In this document: positions 8,557-11,703 of the stretch, piece after piece
Layout: each line of letters opens with the position of its first letter
Numbering within the stretch: position 1 is the first letter of the stretch
Source: an uncultured bacterium
GTDB taxonomy: Bacteria; Pseudomonadota; Gammaproteobacteria; Burkholderiales; Burkholderiaceae_D
DNA length: 11,703 nucleotides
Direction: 5' to 3'
NCBI GenBank assembly: GCA_903872555.1
Contig: CAIQLE010000060.1
Span: forward strand, 1 to 11,703
Made by a program: the position numbers and the translations under genes
The notes under the pieces: model-generated
What the model saw: only the letters and a program-made list of their open reading frames with translations
Database searches by the model: none
Told to the model about the DNA's origin: nothing

Positions 8557-9474
8557 TCAAAGGTTTTCTTGCGACATACTCAGCGCCAGCTGATACAGCG
8601 CATTTTTCTTTTGCCCTGTGATGCGCGCCGCCAGTGCCGCTGCCTGACTCACTGAACAAGACTCCAGCAAGATCTCAAGCAAGCGTTTGGCTTCTTCAAG
8701 TTCATCGGCGGGTGCAGCGCTCGCGCCTTCTACCAGCAAGACAAATTCTCCGCGCTGTCGGTGCGCATCAGCTGCCAGCCATGCTTCTGCTTCTGACAGA
8801 GGGCAGCGATGTATCTGTTCGAACAACTTGGATAACTCTCTGGCCAGCACCAAACGGCGATCAGGACCAAAGGCGCGCGCCAGTGCTGCGATGGTTTCGG
8901 TAATCCTATGCGGTGCTTCATAAAATACCAGCGTGGCAGTGGAAGTAATGAGGCTGCTGAGTACGGTGCCGCGCTGTTTTTCTTTCGAAGGCAGAAAGCC
9001 GACGAAATGAAACTGATCAGACAAAAACCCACTACTCGAAAGCGCAGCAATCGCAGCGGATGCACCGGCAATCGGGATCACCGTCAGCTCAGCTTGTAAT
9101 ACCGCATCGACGATACGCGCACCCGGATCAGACACAGCAGGCGTGCCTGCATCCGACACCAACGCAATACGTTCGCCCGATTTAAGTCGTTCAACGATTT
9201 TTTGTGCGACTTCACGTTCGTTGTGTTGATGAGCCGCGAATAATTCTTTAGACAGGCCATAGCGGCTGAGTAATTGCCCGGTGTTGCGCGTATCCTCGCA
9301 AGCGACAGCGTCAGCCATCGCCAAGACTTTCAGGGCGCGCACACTGATGTCGGCCAGATTGCCTATCGGCGTGGCCACAACATACAGCGCGCCGGCAGGG
9401 AAGACTTGCTTCTGCAAGTCTTCGGCGAGCGTGAGCAATGTGTTGGTCAGAGATGAAGCAGTGGATGAATCCAT
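8557..9474 (-). CDS. rsmI: 16S rRNA (cytidine1402-2'-O)-methyltransferase RsmI
   Basis: RsmI uses S-adenosylmethionine to 2'-O-methylate C1402 in the decoding centre of 16S rRNA. From the ATG at 9474 the protein has 305 residues. The tetrapyrrole-methylase fold motifs are clear: ATPIGNLADIS (34-44), CEDTRNT (59-65), SDAGTPAVSDPG (107-118), PIAGASA (134-140) and FYEAPHRI in the middle. A C-terminal helical segment follows, including SVSQAAALAARITGQKKNALY. The frame stays open upstream to a TTG at 9552, but those residues do not resemble RsmI, so the inner Met is preferred even though its Shine-Dalgarno is poor. The gene runs tail-to-tail with rlpA (1 bp between stops) and head-to-head with yraN. 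Confidence 0.94.
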   Translation of the reverse strand: MDSSTASSLTNTLLTLAEDLQKQVFPAGALYVVATPIGNLADISVRALKVLAMADAVACEDTRNTGQLLSRYGLSKELFAAHQHNEREVAQKIVERLKSGERIALVSDAGTPAVSDPGARIVDAVLQAELTVIPIAGASAAIAALSSSGFLSDQFHFVGFLPSKEKQRGTVLSSLITSTATLVFYEAPHRITETIAALARAFGPDRRLVLARELSKLFEQIHRCPLSEAEAWLAADAHRQRGEFVLLVEGASAAPADELEEAKRLLEILLESCSVSQAAALAARITGQKKNALYQLALSMSQENL

Positions 9475-9536
9475 GGAGGCTGGTATGAGGAAAATTCTGG
9501 CAGGCATGAGCAAACAAGCCCGTTGCGCAAAGCACG

Positions 9537-9938
9537 ATGCCCTATTGTACAAAACTGTCCGTGCCTGAGATGACAGCGCAAAAAAAGAAACTCCGGTTCA
9601 GCACGACAGATCGCGGCCGCGCCGCCGAGGATCAGGCGCTGGCATTTTTGTTGCAACAAGGCCTCAGCATAGTGCAGCGCAATTTTCGTTGCCGCCGCGG
9701 CGAGATCGATTTGATCATGCGCGAGGGAGCTGTGTTGGTGTTTGTCGAGGTCAGGCAGCGCAGTAGCCAGCTTTTTGGCGGGGCAGCCGCCAGCGTAGGG
9801 CTGCGTAAGCAGGCCAGACTATGGCATACCGCCGCCGTTTACCTGCAGCGTCTGAAGCCAACGCCCGCCTGCCGCTTCGATGCCGTCTGCATAGAAGGCG
9901 AAAATATACATTGGCTGCGCCATATCCTCAGCGGGTAG
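9537..9938 (+). CDS. yraN: YraN family (UPF0102) nuclease-like protein
   Basis: YraN is a small conserved protein with a restriction-endonuclease-like fold, often found beside rsmI; its cellular role is not firmly established. The 133 residues contain the family core: RGRAAEDQALAFL, then RRGEIDLIMREG with Asp58, and VFVEVRQR with Glu71 and Arg73 at the place of the PD-(D/E)XK lysine (Arg is common here in YraN). GGAAASVGLRKQARL and CRFDAVCIEG follow. The start is uncertain: ATG 9537 and ATG 9570 both lack a good Shine-Dalgarno, and the shorter form (122 residues) would also be normal for the family. It is divergent from rsmI and 40 bp upstream of the SIS gene. Confidence 0.9.
   Translation: MPYCTKLSVPEMTAQKKKLRFSTTDRGRAAEDQALAFLLQQGLSIVQRNFRCRRGEIDLIMREGAVLVFVEVRQRSSQLFGGAAASVGLRKQARLWHTAAVYLQRLKPTPACRFDAVCIEGENIHWLRHILSG
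9544..9549 (-). promoter_or_regulatory. Possible -10 element for rsmI
   Basis: Read on the minus strand this is TACAAT, five of six to the -10 consensus, about 70 bp upstream of the preferred rsmI ATG. No good -35 is seen at normal spacing. If real, it lies within the N-terminal codons of the longer version of yraN, which would slightly favour the shorter yraN start at 9570. Confidence 0.3.
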
Positions 9939-9962
9939 TGAATTAATCGGGGAACAAGCCCG

Positions 9963-9968
9963 TATAAT
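9963..9968 (+). promoter_or_regulatory. Perfect -10 hexamer immediately upstream of the SIS gene
   Basis: TATAAT lies in the 40-bp yraN/SIS gap, ending 10 nt before the ATG at 9979. Transcription would start at about 9975-9977, leaving a leader of only a few nucleotides. No Shine-Dalgarno is visible before this ATG, which fits a leaderless or near-leaderless mRNA. The -35 region is poor (GAATTA at 9940-9945 with 17-bp spacing), so chance occurrence is possible. Confidence 0.4.
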
Positions 9969-9978
9969 CCGACCTACT

Positions 9979-10572
9979 ATGAGTAAGCAACGCATCATCG
10001 AACATTTCAACGAAAGCGCCGAGCTGATCGCTCACGCCTCGACCCTACTGGCGCAACCCGTGGTTCAGGCCGTGGATCTGATGTTTACCGCGCTGTCGAA
10101 TGGCAATCGCATACTCGCCTGCGGCAATGGCGGCTCGGCGGCAGACTGTCAGCGTTTTGCGGCCGAACTGATAGGCCGCTTTGAACGGGAACGTCTGCCG
10201 CTGCCTGTCATGTCCCTGTCATCAGATTCAGCCATTCTGACGGGCATCGCGAATGATTATAATTTTAACGAGATTTTTGCCAAGCAGGTGCAGGCCTTTG
10301 GGCAGGCCGGCGACGTACTGCTGGCCATCTCAAGCACAGGCAATTCGGCCAATGTGATGGCGGCTGTCGATGCAGCTCTGGAACGCGACATGCGTATTGT
10401 TGCACTCACTGGCAATGGCGGTGGCGCACTGGCCAATATGCTGACCGATGTTGATGTGCATATCTGTGTGCCGCATGAGCGACCTGTACGCATACAAGAA
10501 ATTCATTTACTGATTATTCACAGTCTGTGTGATGGCATTGATGTGGCACTTTTTGGGGGAGACATAGAATGA
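9979..10572 (+). CDS. diaA: SIS-domain protein, DiaA/GmhA family (DnaA-associating or phosphoheptose isomerase-like)
   Basis: The 197-residue single SIS domain binds phosphosugars in GmhA, while its relative DiaA binds DnaA and promotes replication initiation. Family landmarks: CGNGGSAAD (48-56), SSDSAILTGIANDY, LLAISSTGNSANV (114-126), VALTGNGGG (141-149) and RIQEIHLLIIHSLCD (171-185). The order yraN-SIS-BON lipoprotein is the enterobacterial yraN-diaA-dolP order, hence the symbol. Many betaproteobacterial homologues are labelled phosphoheptose isomerase. Aligned with E. coli GmhA as I remember it, Glu63, Gln173 and His181 match Glu65, Gln172 and His180, but His61 is Arg59 here. DiaA keeps that His and loses the Glu. 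The protein is therefore neither a standard GmhA nor a standard DiaA, and isomerase activity is doubtful. The stop overlaps dolP by ATGA. Confidence 0.85.
   Translation: MSKQRIIEHFNESAELIAHASTLLAQPVVQAVDLMFTALSNGNRILACGNGGSAADCQRFAAELIGRFERERLPLPVMSLSSDSAILTGIANDYNFNEIFAKQVQAFGQAGDVLLAISSTGNSANVMAAVDAALERDMRIVALTGNGGGALANMLTDVDVHICVPHERPVRIQEIHLLIIHSLCDGIDVALFGGDIE
10555..10561 (+). promoter_or_regulatory. Ribosome-binding site for the BON lipoprotein gene
   Basis: GGGGGAG lies 7 nt before the ATG at 10569, inside the last codons of the SIS gene. It supports this start over the second in-frame Met at codon 9, and independent ribosome loading in addition to coupling. Confidence 0.7.
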
Positions 10573-11234
10573 AAACAAATTTTTCTTCAGGCATGCGTCG
10601 TTCACTGACGATAGGCGCGTTTTGTGTGATGGCGGCGGGCAGCTTACAGGGCTGTTTCCCCTTGATGGTTGGCGGCACATACATGGGTACCATGGCAGCA
10701 GCAGACAGGCGCTCATTGGGTGCGCAGACCGATGACACAACGATAGAAATTAAGGGCGAAGGCCGGGCTGACAAGATCACGGGTGATCAGGGTCGGGTGG
10801 CAGTGACCAGTTTTAATCGTCGTGTACTGCTGACGGGTGAAGTCAGGAACGACCGGATGAAGTCTGAAGTTCAGCAGCAGATTGCAACCATTGAAGGCGT
10901 GAAGTCGATAGAAAATGATCTGGTCGTTGCTCCTGTTTCTACCGTCAGTGAGCGCTCAGGCGATGCGCTCATCACAGGTAAAGTCAAAGCCGCCATCATT
11001 GACACCAAAGACCTTTACGTCACTGCTTACAAGATTCACACTGATCGCGGCGTTGTATACCTGATGGGTCGCGTCACTCAGCGCGAGGGTAAGCTTTCGG
11101 CCGAAGTGGCACGCAATGCCGCCAGCAAAATCAAGAAAGTGGTCAAGCTGTTTGAATACATCAGTGAAGACGAACTGAAAGAAATCATGGCTCGTCAGAC
11201 ACCTGATCAGGACAAGCCCTCTGGTACAAAATGA
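10569..11234 (+). CDS. dolP: Double-BON-domain outer-membrane lipoprotein, DolP (YraP) type
   Basis: DolP is an outer-membrane lipoprotein with two BON domains that binds anionic phospholipid and supports envelope integrity; the neisserial homologue is GNA2091. The 221 residues start with a signal peptide (MKTNFSSGMRRSLTIGAFCV...) ending in the lipobox LQGC, so Cys29 should be lipidated. A Gly-rich stretch (MVGGTYMGTMAAADRRSLGAQTDD) precedes BON1 (about 53-120: FNRRVLLTGEVRN, IEGVKSIENDLVV) and BON2 (about 130-198: GKVKAAIIDTKDLY, GVVYLMGRVTQREG). A charged tail of about 20 residues ends the protein. Length and domain order match the family. The gene is translationally coupled to the SIS gene and is the last of the unit; a strong terminator follows 71 bp later. 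Confidence 0.93.
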   Translation: MKTNFSSGMRRSLTIGAFCVMAAGSLQGCFPLMVGGTYMGTMAAADRRSLGAQTDDTTIEIKGEGRADKITGDQGRVAVTSFNRRVLLTGEVRNDRMKSEVQQQIATIEGVKSIENDLVVAPVSTVSERSGDALITGKVKAAIIDTKDLYVTAYKIHTDRGVVYLMGRVTQREGKLSAEVARNAASKIKKVVKLFEYISEDELKEIMARQTPDQDKPSGTK

Positions 11235-11305
11235 TCGCTGCAGTTATGCATAAAACTGAGTTTTGAATTAAGCCTGAATCTAGGACTGGAGTAAACGTAC
11301 TGCTG

Positions 11306-11343
11306 TTGCCGGGGAAGCCACTGGATTCCCCGGCAATTTTTTT
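11306..11343 (+). terminator. Rho-independent terminator after dolP
   Basis: TTGCCGGGGAA (11306-11316) pairs perfectly with TTCCCCGGCAA (11326-11336) to give an 11-bp stem and a 9-nt loop, followed directly by seven T residues (11337-11343). It closes the yraN-SIS-dolP unit and insulates the ESPR gene downstream. Confidence 0.95.
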
Positions 11344-11586
11344 GTGGCGTCCCATCCGTTGTAATCATTAGTGGCTAGCAATCGCCATCATCGAACGCAC
11401 CAATTTTCTCGCACTGACTCAATAACAACACATCCGTAAAGTCATTCCGACTTTCATAGTGATCGTTTCGTCTCGCGTTCTAAAAATCTCCCGTCTCGCC
11501 TCGCCTGCTTAAAAATTCTGATGATTCATTCAGCGTGTTTTTAAAACACTGAATGCAAGCACCTCACCTCATCAGGAGTTCTTCGC
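11344..11586 (+). other. Gene-free leader region upstream of the ESPR gene
   Basis: These 243 bp hold no plausible ORF. The sequence is more A/T-rich than the coding parts of the window. It should contain the promoter of the ESPR gene, but I see no -35/-10 pair I would defend; CATAGT at 11454-11459 is the nearest hexamer. A 29-bp dyad lies at 11527-11555 and AGGAG at 11574-11578 is the ribosome-binding site. Confidence 0.5.
11527..11555. repeat. Interrupted inverted repeat upstream of the ESPR gene
   Basis: CATTCAG (11527-11533) pairs with CTGAATG (11549-11555), and TGTTTT (11536-11541) with AAAACA (11543-11548). The left arm carries two extra bases (11534-11535). The near-absence of a loop makes a DNA operator more likely than an RNA hairpin. 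There is no G/C-rich stem with a T-tract, so it is not an intrinsic terminator. It ends 31 bp before the ATG. Confidence 0.5.
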
Positions 11587-11703
11587 ATGAATCAGCGCTG
11601 TTATCGATTAGTGTTTAACGCTGCTCGCGGTCTTCTGATGGTGGTCGCTGAAACGGTCAGCGCTCAGGGACAATCTCCCGGCAATACACGAGCTCAACGA
11701 CGC
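11587..11703 (+). CDS. N-terminus of an ESPR-containing type V-secreted protein (haemagglutinin/TpsA/autotransporter), truncated by the window
   Basis: Thirty-nine codons from the ATG at 11587 reach the window edge without a stop. The first residues, MNQRCYRLVFNAARG followed by LLMVVAE, match the extended signal peptide region (ESPR) consensus: Asn-x-x-x-Tyr-Arg-Leu-Val-Phe-Asn, then Arg-Gly and M-V-V-A-E. ESPRs precede the hydrophobic signal peptide in very large two-partner-secreted exoproteins (filamentous haemagglutinin, CdiA) and some autotransporter adhesins, and slow their inner-membrane export. AGGAG at 11574-11578, 8 nt upstream, supports the start. The passenger domain is outside the window, so adhesin, cytolysin and contact-dependent toxin cannot be told apart. 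The gene is too short here to be noticed by most gene finders. Confidence 0.85.
   Translation, partial: MNQRCYRLVFNAARGLLMVVAETVSAQGQSPGNTRAQRR

Noticed and set aside
9475..9552. N-terminal extension of RsmI to the TTG at 9552.
   Set aside because: The added residues do not resemble the family, there is no Shine-Dalgarno, and the extension would overlap the start of yraN.
11249..11262. Short palindrome AAAACTGAGTTTT after dolP as a terminator.
   Set aside because: It is A/T-rich, has no loop and no T-tract, and a far better terminator lies at 11306-11343.

Overview
The window looks like a chromosomal segment of a betaproteobacterium, most likely Burkholderiales and perhaps the Oxalobacteraceae (Herbaspirillum/Undibacterium type). 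This rests on gene order (gatCA divergent from mreBCD-mrdA-mrdB-rlpA), on protein wording typical of that group (for example the MreB and GatC sequences), and on moderate-to-high G+C. No database search was possible, so the genus is an inference. Coding density is high. I see no tRNA, rRNA, CRISPR array or insertion sequence.

Layout. Positions 1-1181, minus strand: gatC and the first 271 codons of gatA, two subunits of the amidotransferase that makes Gln-tRNA(Gln) and/or Asn-tRNA(Asn). Positions 1182-1438: a divergent, gene-free regulatory region. Positions 1439-8555, plus strand: the rod-shape (elongasome) cluster mreB, mreC, mreD, mrdA (PBP2), mrdB (RodA) and rlpA. The genes are tightly packed (ATGA and TTGA overlaps), except for a 126-bp gap with a perfect hairpin between mreB and mreC. 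Positions 8557-9474, minus strand: rsmI, ending 1 bp from rlpA in a tail-to-tail arrangement. Positions 9537-11234, plus strand: yraN, a DiaA/GmhA-like SIS-domain gene and a dolP-type double-BON lipoprotein gene. This is the enterobacterial rsmI-lpoA-yraN-diaA-dolP neighbourhood without lpoA and with rsmI flipped. A strong intrinsic terminator follows at 11306-11343. From 11587 to the end of the window is the start of a gene with an ESPR (extended signal peptide region), the hallmark of very large type V-secreted proteins such as TpsA/filamentous haemagglutinin, CdiA-like toxins and autotransporters.

How the genes work together. MreB filaments, MreC, MreD, PBP2 and RodA form the side-wall peptidoglycan synthase (RodA glycosyltransferase plus PBP2 transpeptidase). 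RlpA is an outer-membrane lipoprotein with a DPBB catalytic fold and a SPOR domain that binds denuded glycan. DolP is an outer-membrane integrity lipoprotein. RsmI, GatC and GatA belong to translation.

Most of the window is conserved core genome. The features most worth a second look are: the truncated ESPR gene and the dyad upstream of it; loss of one family metal-ligand histidine in the SIS protein, together with a perfect -10 hexamer almost on its start codon; a roughly 170-residue Ala/Pro/Lys-rich tail on PBP2 with a short pentapeptide repeat; and the mreB-mreC hairpin. I did not find a clearly new multi-gene system. The best chance of one lies beyond the right edge.
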